A stretch of DNA of 64,000 nt from Aphelocoma coerulescens (taxonomy: Eukaryota > Chordata > Aves > Passeriformes > Corvidae), in contig NW_027183605.1 in assembly GCF_041296385.1 (NCBI RefSeq), forward strand, positions 62,001 to 126,000. The letters run 5' to 3'. Below the pieces are notes generated by a model. That model made no database searches. It saw only the letters and a program-made list of their open reading frames with translations, and was not told where the DNA came from. Below are positions 1-9,486 of this stretch, piece after piece (the stretch's first letter is position 1; each line of letters begins with the position of its first letter). A program made the position numbers and the translations under genes.

Positions 1-79
1 GTTTCTGGTGCTTTACGGGAGGCAAGGGGAAAGTGCAGCGCAGCAGTGGCTTTTACTTCTGGAGCCTTTTGCTTTGGTA

Positions 80-93
80 GCAGCAGCTGCTGC
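80..93. other. 14-bp perfect palindrome GCAGCAGCTGCTGC
   Basis: The palindrome reads GCAGCAGCTGCTGC and is centred on CAGCTG, an E-box core. It is present in every unit at the same place. It can be read as a short CAG/CTG inverted repeat. A function in protein binding or cruciform formation is only a possibility. Confidence 0.6.
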
Positions 94-121
94 AAGTGGG
101 CAACGGAGCTGCGAGAGTGCA

Positions 122-694
122 TCATGTGACGGCACATCTCTCTGAGAGAGGAGCTTTCGAGCCGCAGCGCGTTGCGCCCGGTTTCAAGGCTACTTGGAGG
201 AGTGGGGGGTACTTGAAGAACGCCTTCTTTCTGGGCGCGTCCTTCTGGGTGTGCTCAAGCTGCATGGACTCGGCAGCACTGGAGGTGTAAGAACCTGTTT
301 CTGGCCAGCTTGTGTGCTGGAGTGCAAGGGCTGCGCCTTCCTTTCTGAAGCAGCCCAGAGCATTCTCAGCGGAACCTGCTTGTGAAGCAGCTCTCGGCTG
401 GACATTTGCGAGTCTCTCCACTGAAGTGCATGAAGCCGGTGCCCAGCTGCTTCGTCCTTCGCCTTCTGGGCTCTGGACAGAACTGAAGCGCAGCGATGGC
501 TTGGAGCTTTGCCGCTCTTCAGCGTGAACACTGCACGCAGCCACAGGCTGGACATTTGCGAGTCGCTGCACTGAAGTGCATGAAGCCGGTGCCCAGCTGC
601 TTCGTCCTTCGCCTTCTGGGCTCTGGACAGAACTGAAGCGCAGCGATGGCTTGGAGCTTTGCCGCTCTTCAGCGCGAACACTGCACGCAGCCAC
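122..694 (-). other. 190-codon minus-strand open frame spanning the subrepeats; probably non-coding
   Basis: This is the longest frame in a two-copy unit. Its N-terminal half is two 50-residue repeats, each the translation of one 150-bp subrepeat, so it grows to 240 codons in units 19, 24 and 37 and shrinks in single-copy units. In units 8, 11, 15, 33 and 40 the c271a change makes a CTAG that stops this frame. Most variants in it change the amino acid. A second overlapping minus frame at 190-708 (172 codons) is also open. Overlap of several open frames and tolerance of stops argue against coding. Confidence 0.1.
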
Positions 695-695
695 A
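396..695. repeat. Nested 150-bp subrepeat, two copies (396-545 and 546-695)
   Basis: Both copies begin GGCTGGACATTTGCGAG and the junction is exact at 150 bp. The copies differ at their start (tctctcc in copy 1, tcgctgc in copy 2) and near the end (agcgtgaac in copy 1, agcgcgaac in the last copy). These differences are position-specific across the array. Because 150 is a multiple of three, extra copies add 50 codons to any open frame without shifting it. Confidence 0.95.
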
Positions 696-1095
696 GGCTG
701 CTGTGCACGGCTTTTCCTCAGCTCGACGTACCGTCATTCTCTTGCTGTTTCCCAGCGTCGAAAGTGTCCGTGTAGCTCTCGCTCAGCGAAATGCGTCAGG
801 AGAGAAACACTTGCTGGATGAGCCTTTCGCTGGCCAAGACTTTCAACACAGCACCACCATTCGGGCAAGGAGGAGGAGAAAGGAAGACCACCTTTGCGTC
901 CTGGCCCGTCCTTCTGTGCGAGACGCCTCTCCGCCTCTTCGCTCCCTGCAAGGCTGTAGTGTGCGCGCCGGCACTCGGAAGCGAGAGGGCAGGTGCAGAG
1001 AGCACCGCGATCTGACGGCGCCGTGCAGGCTGGAAAGGAAAGAGCGCTGCCACTGGAATGTGGTGCAAGTACAGGTTTGCACGCGTCGAGGGTAA
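646..1095 (+). other. 149-codon open frame, present in all units; coding status unproven
   Basis: The frame runs from an ATG inside the last subrepeat to a TAA that overlaps a splice-donor-like GTAAGC. The product would be Arg-, Ser- and Cys-containing with no domain, signal peptide or catalytic motif that I recognise. It is the only long frame whose stop coincides with a donor signal. Of the seven family-level changes inside it (729, 732, 739, 809, 891, 975, 1045), four are synonymous and three change an amino acid (L/V, H/R, R/G). Private changes in units 12, 19/24 and 38 alter residues. The sample is too small to show selection. It could equally be a chance frame in GC-rich DNA. Confidence 0.15.
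756..1091 (+). other. Possible 336-bp exon bounded by splice-like signals
   Basis: Upstream is a pyrimidine-rich stretch ending in TTTCCCAG (AG at 754-755). Downstream is AGG followed by GTAAGC starting at 1092. The interval is 336 bp, exactly 112 codons, and is open throughout in the frame of the 646-1095 ORF. Both ends fall at the same codon phase, so joining the exon of one unit to that of the next would stay in frame and make a Gly codon at the junction. The signals match vertebrate splice consensus moderately well. No transcript evidence is available here. Confidence 0.2.
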
Positions 1096-1110
1096 GCTCT
1101 GGGTGAGCTT
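1094..1110. other. Short inverted repeat AAGCTC / GAGCTT
   Basis: A 6-bp stem (1094-1099 with 1105-1110) encloses the 5-nt loop TGGGT. It lies directly after the donor-like GTAAGC and is present in every unit. It is short and may be incidental. Confidence 0.4.
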
Positions 1111-1140
1111 GTTGACCTAAAGCTGTTCTCTGTGCCAGAC

Positions 1141-1175
1141 GTAGCCGAGAATCTTTCCGTTGAGATTCAGGCTAC
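1141..1175. other. 35-nt conserved imperfect hairpin, 12 paired bases
   Basis: The outer arm GTAGCC (1141-1146) pairs with GGCTAC (1170-1175). The inner arm GAATCT (1149-1154) pairs with AGATTC (1163-1168). A GA/A internal loop separates the stems, and the terminal loop is TTCCGTTG. It is the strongest local inverted repeat I found in the unit. In units 15 and 33 base 1171 is A (positions 23355 and 52563), which breaks one outer pair. It could be a structured RNA element or a chance inverted repeat. Confidence 0.55.
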
Positions 1176-1484
1176 CGCGCAAACAGAATGTGGTGCTACC
1201 TAGCGCTGCGAGGGAAAGGGCATAGCCCAGGCGTGTTTCGGCAGAAGCAGCAGCACGGAGGGTTTCTCTGCCGGCACCGCGGCTCCCTGTGCGAGAAGTA
1301 GACGACGGCTCGACTCCGGCAGAATGAAAGCGCGACACGGTACGAAGAGCGTAAGAATGAAGGCAGAGCACCGAGCTGCCGTGCGCCATCGCGCAGGCTG
1401 CAAGAGGAAGCGTGCCTGGCCACCGGCTCCTTTGCGGATTCACGTTAGCACTTGAAAACAGAAAGTTCCACTCGCAGCTACTGG

Positions 1485-1508
1485 TGCTGCTACCTCTTTC
1501 TCTTCCAG
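1485..1508 (+). other. Strong 3' splice-acceptor-like pyrimidine tract ending in CAG
   Basis: The tract CTACCTCTTTCTCTTCCAG ends at 1508. It is the best acceptor match in the unit. Paired with the donor at 1092 it would define an intron of 417 bp (1092-1508). A further donor-like GAG/GTAACA at 1557 would close a 48-bp exon (1509-1556). There is no clear branch-point match. No AATAAA polyadenylation signal was seen in the unit. Confidence 0.25.
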
Positions 1509-1606
1509 CTTTCCCTGGAAAGAACTGTGCCCAGGTTTAGGCTTCAACGCGCCGAGGTAACAGTGGCAGATGCGGCAGAGAATGGAAATACAGCGTGCAG
1601 CGGGCG

Positions 1607-3212
1607 GTTTCTGGTGCTTTACGGGAGGCAAGGGGAAAGTGCAGCGCAGCAGTGGCTTTTACTTCTGGAGCCTTTTGCTTTGGTAGCAGCAGCTGCTGCA
1701 AGTGGGCAACGGAGCTGCGAGAGTGCATCATGTGACGGCACATCTCTCTGAGAGAGGAGCTTTCGAGCCGCAGCGCGTTGCGCCCGGTTTCAAGGCTACT
1801 TGGAGGAGTGGGGGGTACTTGAAGAACGCCTTCTTTCTGGGCGCGTCCTTCTGGGTGTGCTCAAGCTGCATGGACTCGGCAGCACTGGAGGTGTAAGAAC
1901 CTGTTTCTGGCCAGCTTGTGTGCTGGAGTGCAAGGGCTGCGCCTTCCTTTCTGAAGCAGCCCAGAGCATTCTCAGCGGAACCTGCTTGTGAAGCAGCTCT
2001 CGGCTGGACATTTGCGAGTCTCTCCACTGAAGTGCATGAAGCCGGTGCCCAGCTGCTTCGTCCTTCGCCTTCTGGGCTCTGGACAGAACTGAAGCGCAGC
2101 GATGGCTTGGAGCTTTGCCGCTCTTCAGCGTGAACACTGCACGCAGCCACAGGCTGGACATTTGCGAGTCGCTGCACTGAAGTGCATGAAGCCGGTGCCC
2201 AGCTGCTTCGTCCTTCGCCTTCTGGGCTCTGGACAGAACTGAAGCGCAGCGATGGCTTGGAGCTTTGCCGCTCTTCAGCGCGAACACTGCACGCAGCCAC
2301 AGGCTGCTGTGCACGGCTTTTCCTCAGCTCGACGTACCGTCATTCTCTTGCTGTTTCCCAGCGTCGAAAGTGTCCGTGTAGCTCTCGCTCAGCGAAATGC
2401 GTCAGGAGAGAAACGCTTGCTGGATGAGCCTTTCGCTGGCCAAGACTTTCAACACAGCACCACCATTCGGGCAAGGAGGAGGAGAAAGGAAGACCATCTT
2501 TGCGTCCTGGCCCGTCCTTCTGTGCGAGACGCCTCTCCGCCTCTTCGCTCCCTGCAAGGCTGTAGTGTGCGCGCCGGCACTCGGAAGCGAGAGGGCAGGT
2601 GCAGAGAGCACCGCGATCTGACGGCGCCGTGCAGGCTGGAAAGGAAAGAGGGCTGCCACTGGAATGTGGTGCAAGTACAGGTTTGCACGCGTCGAGGGTA
2701 AGCTCTGGGTGAGCTTGTTGACCTAAAGCTGTTCTCTGTGCCAGACGTAGCCGAGAATCTTTCCGTTGAGATTCAGGCTACCGCGCAAACAGAATGTGGT
2801 GCTACCTAGCGCTGCGAGGGAAAGGGCATAGCCCAGGCGTGTTTCGGCAGAAGCAGCAGCACGGAGGGTTTCTCTGCCGGCACCGCGGCTCCCTGTGCGA
2901 GAAGTAGACGACGGCTCGACTCCGGCAGAATGAAAGCGCGACACGGTACGAAGAGCGTAAGAATGAAGGCAGAGCACCGAGCTGCCGTGCGCCATCGCGC
3001 AGGCTGCAAGAGGAAGCGTGCCTGGCCACCGGCTCCTTTGCGGATTCACGTTAGCACTTGAAAACAGAAAGTTCCACTCGCAGCTACTGGTGCTGCTACC
3101 TCTTTCTCTTCCAGCTTTCCCTGGAAAGAACTGTGCCCAGGTTTAGGCTTCAACGCGCCGAGGTAACAGTGGCAGATGCGGCAGAGAATGGAAATACAGC
3201 GTGCAGCGGGCG
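1607..3212. repeat. Repeat unit 2, family L2, two subrepeats
   Basis: This is a typical L2 copy: g809, t891, g1045, c1416. The first subrepeat has t415 c418 c463. Confidence 0.95.
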
Positions 3213-4668
3213 GTTTCTGGTGCTTTACGGGAGGCAAGGGGAAAGTGCAGCGCAGTAGTGGCTTTTACTTCTGGAGCCTTTTGCTTTGGTAGCAGCAGCT
3301 GCTGCAAGTGGGCAACGGAGCTGCGAGAGTGCATCATGTGACGGCACATCTCTCTGAGAGAGGAGCTTTCGAGCCGCAGCGCGTTGCGCCCGGTTTCAAG
3401 GCTACTTGGAGGAGTGGGGGGTACTTGAAGAACGCCTTCTTTCTGGGCGCGCCCTACTGGGTGTGCTCAAGCTGCATGGACTCGGCAGCACTGGAGGTGT
3501 AAGAACCTGTTTCTGGCCAGCTTGTGTGCTGGAGTGCAAGGGCTGCGCCTTCCTTTCTGAAGCAGCCCAGAGCATTCTCAGCGGAACCTGCTTGTGAAGC
3601 AGCTCTCGGCTGGACATTTGCGAGTCTCTCCACTGAAGTGCATGAAGCCGGTGCCCAGCTGCTTCGTCCTTCGCCTTCTGGGCTCTGGACAGAACTGAAG
3701 CGCAGCGATGGCTTGGAGCTTTGCCGCTCTTCAGCGCGAACACTGCACGCAGCCACAGGCTGCTGTGCACGGCTTTTCCTCAGCTCGACGTACAGTCATT
3801 GTCTTGCTGTTTCCCAGCGTCGAAAGTGTCCGTGTAGCTCTCGCTCAGCGAAATGCGTCAGGAGAGAAACACTTGCTGGATGAGCCTTTCGCTGGCCAAG
3901 ACTTTCAACACAGCACCACCATTCGGGCAAGGAGGAGGAGAAAGGAAGACCACCTTTGCGTCCTGGCCCGTCCTTCTGTGCGAGACGCCTCTCCGCCTCT
4001 TCGCTCCCTGCAAGGCTGTAGTGTGCGCGCCGGCACGCGGAAGCGAGAGGGCAGGTGCAGAGAGCACCGCGATCTGACGGCGCCGTGCAGGCTGGAAAGG
4101 AAAGAGGGCTGCCACTGGAATGTGGTGCAAGTACAGGTTTGCACGCGTCGAGGGTAAGCTCTGGGTGAGCTTGTTGACCTAAAGCTGTTCTCTGTGCCAG
4201 ACGTAGCCGAGAATCTTTCCGTTGAGATTCAGGCTACCGCGCAAACAGAATGTGGTGCTACCTAGCGCTGCGAGGGAAAGGGCATAGCCCAGGCGTGTTT
4301 CGGCAGAAGCAGCAGCACGGAGGGTTTCTCTGCCGGCACCGCGGCTCCCTGTGCGAGAAGTAGACGACGGCTCGACTCCGGCAGAATGAAAGCGCGACAC
4401 GGTACGAAGAGCGTAAGAATGAAGGCAGAGCACCGAGCTGCCGTGCGCCATCGCGCAGGCTGCAAGAGGAAGCGTGCCTGGCCACCGGCTCCTTTGCGGA
4501 TTCACGTTAGCACTTGAAAACAGAAAGTTCCACTCGCAGCTACTGGTGCTGCTACCTCTTTCTCTTCCAGCTTTCCCTGGAAAGAACTGTGCCCAGGTTT
4601 AGGCTTCAACGCGCCGAGGTAACAGTGGCAGATGCGGCAGAGAATGGAAATACAGCGTGCAGCGGGCG
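3213..4668. repeat. Repeat unit 3, family V-Y, single subrepeat (1,456 bp)
   Basis: One 150-bp subrepeat is present (3608-3757). It begins with the copy-1 start (tctctcc) and ends with the last-copy end (agcgcgaac), as expected for a deletion by recombination between the two copies. Private changes are C to T at 3256, which puts a stop in the plus frame crossing it, and a two-base difference near 3452 (GCGCCCTACTGG instead of GCGTCCTTCTGG). Confidence 0.95.
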
Positions 4669-6274
4669 GTTTCTGGTGCTTTACGGGAGGCAAGGGGAAA
4701 GTGCAGCGCAGCAGTGGCTTTTACTTCTGGAGCCTTTTGCTTTGGTAGCAGCAGCTGCTGCAAGTGGGCAACGGAGCTGCGAGAGTGCATCATGTGACGG
4801 CACATCTCTCTGAGAGAGGAGCTTTCGAGCCGCAGCGCGTTGCGCCCGGTTTCAAGGCTACTTGGAGGAGTGGGGGGTACTTGAAGAACGCCTTCTTTCT
4901 GGGCGCGTCCTTCTGGGTGTGCTCAAGCTGCATGGACTCGGCAGCACTGGAGGTGTAAGAACCTGTTTCTGGCCAGCTTGTGTGCTGGAGTGCAAGGGCT
5001 GCGCCTTCCTTTCTGAAGCAGCCCAGAGCATTCTCAGCGGAACCTGCTTGTGAAGCAGCTCTCGGCTGGACATTTGCGAGTCGCTCCACTGAAGTGCATG
5101 AAGCCGGTGCCCAGCTGCTTCGTCCTTCGCTTTCTGGGCTCTGGACAGAACTGAAGCGCAGCGATGGCTTGGAGCTTTGCCGCTCTTCAGCGTGAACACT
5201 GCACGCAGCCACAGGCTGGACATTTGCGAGTCGCTGCACTGAAGTGCATGAAGCCGGTGCCCAGCTGCTTCGTCCTTCGCCTTCTGGGCTCTGGACAGAA
5301 CTGAAGCGCAGCGATGGCTTGGAGCTTTGCCGCTCTTCAGCGCGAACACTGCACGCAGCCACAGGCTGCTGTGCACGGCTTTTCCTCAGCTCGACGAACA
5401 GTCATTGTCTTGCTGTTTCCCAGCGTCGAAAGTGTCCGTGTAGCTCTCGCTCAGCGAAATGCGTCAGGAGAGAAACACTTGCTGGATGAGCCTTTCGCTG
5501 GCCAAGACTTTCAACACAGCACCACCATTCGGGCAAGGAGGAGGAGAAAGGAAGACCACCTTTGCGTCCTGGCCCGTCCTTCTGTGCGAGACGCCTCTCC
5601 GCCTCTTCGCTCCCTGCAAGGCTGTAGTGTGCGCGCCGGCACGCGGAAGCGAGAGGGCAGGTGCAGAGAGCACCGCGATCTGACGGCGCCGTGCAGGCTG
5701 GAAAGGAAAGAGGGCTGCCACTGGAATGTGGTGCAAGTACAGGTTTGCACGCGTCGAGGGTAAGCTCTGGGTGAGCTTGTTGACCTAAAGCTGTTCTCTG
5801 TGCCAGACGTAGCCGAGAATCTTTCCGTTGAGATTCAGGCTACCGCGCAAACAGAATGTGGTGCTACCTAGCGCTGCGAGGGAAAGGGCATAGCCCAGGC
5901 GTGTTTCGGCAGAAGCAGCAGCACGGAGGGTTTCTCTGCCGGCACCGCGGCTCCCTGTGCGAGAAGTAGACGACGGCTCGACTCCGGCAGAATGAAAGCG
6001 CGACACGGTACGAAGAGCGTAAGAATGAAGGCAGAGCACCGAGCTGCCGTGCGCCATCGCGCAGGCTGCAAGAGGAAGCGTGCTTGGCCACCGGCTCCTT
6101 TGCGGATTCACGTTAGCACTTGAAAACAGAAAGTTCCACTCGCAGCTACTGGTGCTGCTACCTCTTTCTCTTCCAGCTTTCCCTGGAAAGAACTGTGCCC
6201 AGGTTTAGGCTTCAACGCGCCGAGGTAACAGTGGCAGATGCGGCAGAGAATGGAAATACAGCGTGCAGCGGGCG
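4669..6274. repeat. Repeat unit 4, family V-N, two subrepeats
   Basis: The unit has a729 and t1416. The first subrepeat is the only one with the intermediate state g415 c418, together with t463. Confidence 0.95.
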
Positions 6275-7880
6275 GTTTCTGGTGCTTTACGGGAGGCAAG
6301 GGGAAAGTGCAGCGCAGCAGTGGCTTTTACTTCTGGAGCCTTTTGCTTTGGTAGCAGCAGCTGCTGCAAGTGGGCAACGGAGCTGCGAGAGTGCATCATG
6401 TGACGGCACATCTCTCTGAGAGAGGAGCTTTCGAGCCGCAGCGCGTTGCGCCCGGTTTCAAGGCTACTTGGAGGAGTGGGGGGTACTTGAAGAACGCCTT
6501 CTTTCTGGGCGCGTCCTTCTGGGTGTGCTCAAGCTGCATGGACTCGGCAGCACTGGAGGTGTAAGAACCTGTTTCTGGCCAGCTTGTGTGCTGGAGTGCA
6601 AGGGCTGCGCCTTCCTTTCTGAAGCAGCCCAGAGCATTCTCAGCGGAACCTGCTTGTGAAGCAGCTCTCGGCTGGACATTTGCGAGTCTCTCCACTGAAG
6701 TGCATGAAGCCGGTGCCCAGCTGCTTCGTCCTTCGCCTTCTGGGCTCTGGACAGAACTGAAGCGCAGCGATGGCTTGGAGCTTTGCCGCTCTTCAGCGTG
6801 AACACTGCACGCAGCCACAGGCTGGACATTTGCGAGTCGCTGCACTGAAGTGCATGAAGCCGGTGCCCAGCTGCTTCGTCCTTCGCCTTCTGGGCTCTGG
6901 ACAGAACTGAAGCGCAGCGATGGCTTGGAGCTTTGCCGCTCTTCAGCGCGAACACTGCACGCAGCCACAGGCTGCTGTGCACGGCTTTTCCTCAGCTCGA
7001 CGTACCGTCATTCTCTTGCTGTTTCCCAGCGTCGAAAGTGTCCGTGTAGCTCTCGCTCAGCGAAATGCGTCAGGAGAGAAACGCTTGCTGGATGAGCCTT
7101 TCGCTGGCCAAGACTTTCAACACAGCACCACCATTCGGGCAAGGAGGAGGAGAAAGGAAGACCATCTTTGCGTCCTGGCCCGTCCTTCTGTGCGAGACGC
7201 CTCTCCGCCTCTTCGCTCCCTGCAAGGCTGTAGTGTGCGCGCCGGCACTCGGAAGCGAGAGGGCAGGTGCAGAGAGCACCGCGATCTGACGGCGCCGTGC
7301 AGGCTGGAAAGGAAAGAGCGCTGCCACTGGAATGTGGTGCAAGTACAGGTTTGCACGCGTCGAGGGTAAGCTCTGGGTGAGCTTGTTGACCTAAAGCTGT
7401 TCTCTGTGCCAGACGTAGCCGAGAATCTTTCCGTTGAGATTCAGGCTACCGCGCAAACAGAATGTGGTGCTACCTAGCGCTGCGAGGGAAAGGGCATAGC
7501 CCAGGCGTGTTTCGGCAGAAGCAGCAGCACGGAGGGTTTCTCTGCCGGCACCGCGGCTCCCTGTGCGAGAAGTAGACGACGGCTCGACTCCGGCAGAATG
7601 AAAGCGCGACACGGTACGAAGAGCGTAAGAATGAAGGCAGAGCACCGAGCTGCCGTGCGCCATCGCGCAGGCTGCAAGAGGAAGCGTGCCTGGCCACCGG
7701 CTCCTTTGCGGATTCACGTTAGCACTTGAAAACAGAAAGTTCCACTCGCAGCTACTGGTGCTGCTACCTCTTTCTCTTCCAGCTTTCCCTGGAAAGAACT
7801 GTGCCCAGGTTTAGGCTTCAACGCGCCGAGGTAACAGTGGCAGATGCGGCAGAGAATGGAAATACAGCGTGCAGCGGGCG
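6275..7880. repeat. Repeat unit 5, family L2, two subrepeats
   Basis: It has L2 markers g809 and t891 but keeps c1045, the L1 state. Only units 5 and 6 show this mix, so they are L1/L2 intermediates and almost certainly sister copies. Confidence 0.95.
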
Positions 7881-9486
7881 GTTTCTGGTGCTTTACGGGA
7901 GGCAAGGGGAAAGTGCAGCGCAGCAGTGGCTTTTACTTCTGGAGCCTTTTGCTTTGGTAGCAGCAGCTGCTGCAAGTGGGCAACGGAGCTGCGAGAGTGC
8001 ATCATGTGACGGCACATCTCTCTGAGAGAGGAGCTTTCGAGCCGCAGCGCGTTGCGCCCGGTTTCAAGGCTACTTGGAGGAGTGGGGGGTACTTGAAGAA
8101 CGCCTTCTTTCTGGGCGCGTCCTTCTGGGTGTGCTCAAGCTGCATGGACTCGGCAGCACTGGAGGTGTAAGAACCTGTTTCTGGCCAGCTTGTGTGCTGG
8201 AGTGCAAGGGCTGCGCCTTCCTTTCTGAAGCAGCCCAGAGCATTCTCAGCGGAACCTGCTTGTGAAGCAGCTCTCGGCTGGACATTTGCGAGTCTCTCCA
8301 CTGAAGTGCATGAAGCCGGTGCCCAGCTGCTTCGTCCTTCGCCTTCTGGGCTCTGGACAGAACTGAAGCGCAGCGATGGCTTGGAGCTTTGCCGCTCTTC
8401 AGCGTGAACACTGCACGCAGCCACAGGCTGGACATTTGCGAGTCGCTGCACTGAAGTGCATGAAGCCGGTGCCCAGCTGCTTCGTCCTTCGCCTTCTGGG
8501 CTCTGGACAGAACTGAAGCGCAGCGATGGCTTGGAGCTTTGCCGCTCTTCAGCGCGAACACTGCACGCAGCCACAGGCTGCTGTGCACGGCTTTTCCTCA
8601 GCTCGACGTACCGTCATTCTCTTGCTGTTTCCCAGCGTCGAAAGTGTCCGTGTAGCTCTCGCTCAGCGAAATGCGTCAGGAGAGAAACGCTTGCTGGATG
8701 AGCCTTTCGCTGGCCAAGACTTTCAACACAGCACCACCATTCGGGCAAGGAGGAGGAGAAAGGAAGACCATCTTTGCGTCCTGGCCCGTCCTTCTGTGCG
8801 AGACGCCTCTCCGCCTCTTCGCTCCCTGCAAGGCTGTAGTGTGCGCGCCGGCACTCGGAAGCGAGAGGGCAGGTGCAGAGAGCACCGCGATCTGACGGCG
8901 CCGTGCAGGCTGGAAAGGAAAGAGCGCTGCCACTGGAATGTGGTGCAAGTACAGGTTTGCACGCGTCGAGGGTAAGCTCTGGGTGAGCTTGTTGACCTAA
9001 AGCTGTTCTCTGTGCCAGACGTAGCCGAGAATCTTTCCGTTGAGATTCAGGCTACCGCGCAAACAGAATGTGGTGCTACCTAGCGCTGCGAGGGAAAGGG
9101 CATAGCCCAGGCGTGTTTCGGCAGAAGCAGCAGCACGGAGGGTTTCTCTGCCGGCACCGCGGCTCCCTGTGCGAGAAGTAGACGACGGCTCGACTCCGGC
9201 AGAATGAAAGCGCGACACGGTACGAAGAGCGTAAGAATGAAGGCAGAGCACCGAGCTGCCGTGCGCCATCGCGCAGGCTGCAAGAGGAAGCGTGCCTGGC
9301 CACCGGCTCCTTTGCGGATTCACGTTAGCACTTGAAAACAGAAAGTTCCACTCGCAGCTACTGGTGCTGCTACCTCTTTCTCTTCCAGCTTTCCCTGGAA
9401 AGAACTGTGCCCAGGTTTAGGCTTCAACGCGCCGAGGTAACAGTGGCAGATGCGGCAGAGAATGGAAATACAGCGTGCAGCGGGCG
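7881..9486. repeat. Repeat unit 6, family L2, two subrepeats
   Basis: The marker state matches unit 5 at every diagnostic site, including c1045. Units 5 and 6 look like a recent single-unit duplication. Confidence 0.95.

Larger units (their letters stand above)
1..1606. repeat. Repeat unit 1 (reference unit), family L1, two subrepeats
   Basis: This unit is used as the coordinate reference. It carries a809, c891 and c1045, and first-subrepeat state t415 c418 c463. It lacks the c388t change that marks the other L1 units (10, 22, 27). Confidence 0.95.

Noticed and set aside
122..129. TCATGTGA, resembling an MITF/TFE-type E-box
   Set aside because: One 8-bp match per unit is expected by chance at this scale, and no promoter elements accompany it.
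137..149. TCTCTC-T-GAGAGA inverted repeat
   Set aside because: It is low-complexity CT/GA sequence with a one-base centre. It is too short and simple to support a function.
96..527. Plus-strand frames of 64, 63 and 71 codons in the left segment
   Set aside because: Short, overlapping in different frames, cut by the CTAG variant or by ordinary variation, and without recognisable products. They are by-products of GC-rich repeat DNA.
122..708. Long overlapping minus-strand open frames (190 and 172 codons) recurring about 40 times as a gene family
   Set aside because: Two different frames are open over the same bases. Length simply follows subrepeat number, five units carry a stop in the longer frame, and variants mostly change amino acids. 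No domain is recognisable.
1117..1443. Minus-strand 108-codon frame with nested 75- and 67-codon frames
   Set aside because: Three overlapping frames in one segment, no motif, and one frame is lost when base 1420 changes in unit 9. Nothing supports coding.
1509..1522. CTTTCC-CT-GGAAAG inverted repeat
   Set aside because: A 6-bp stem with a two-base centre cannot form a normal hairpin loop, and it is not otherwise distinctive.
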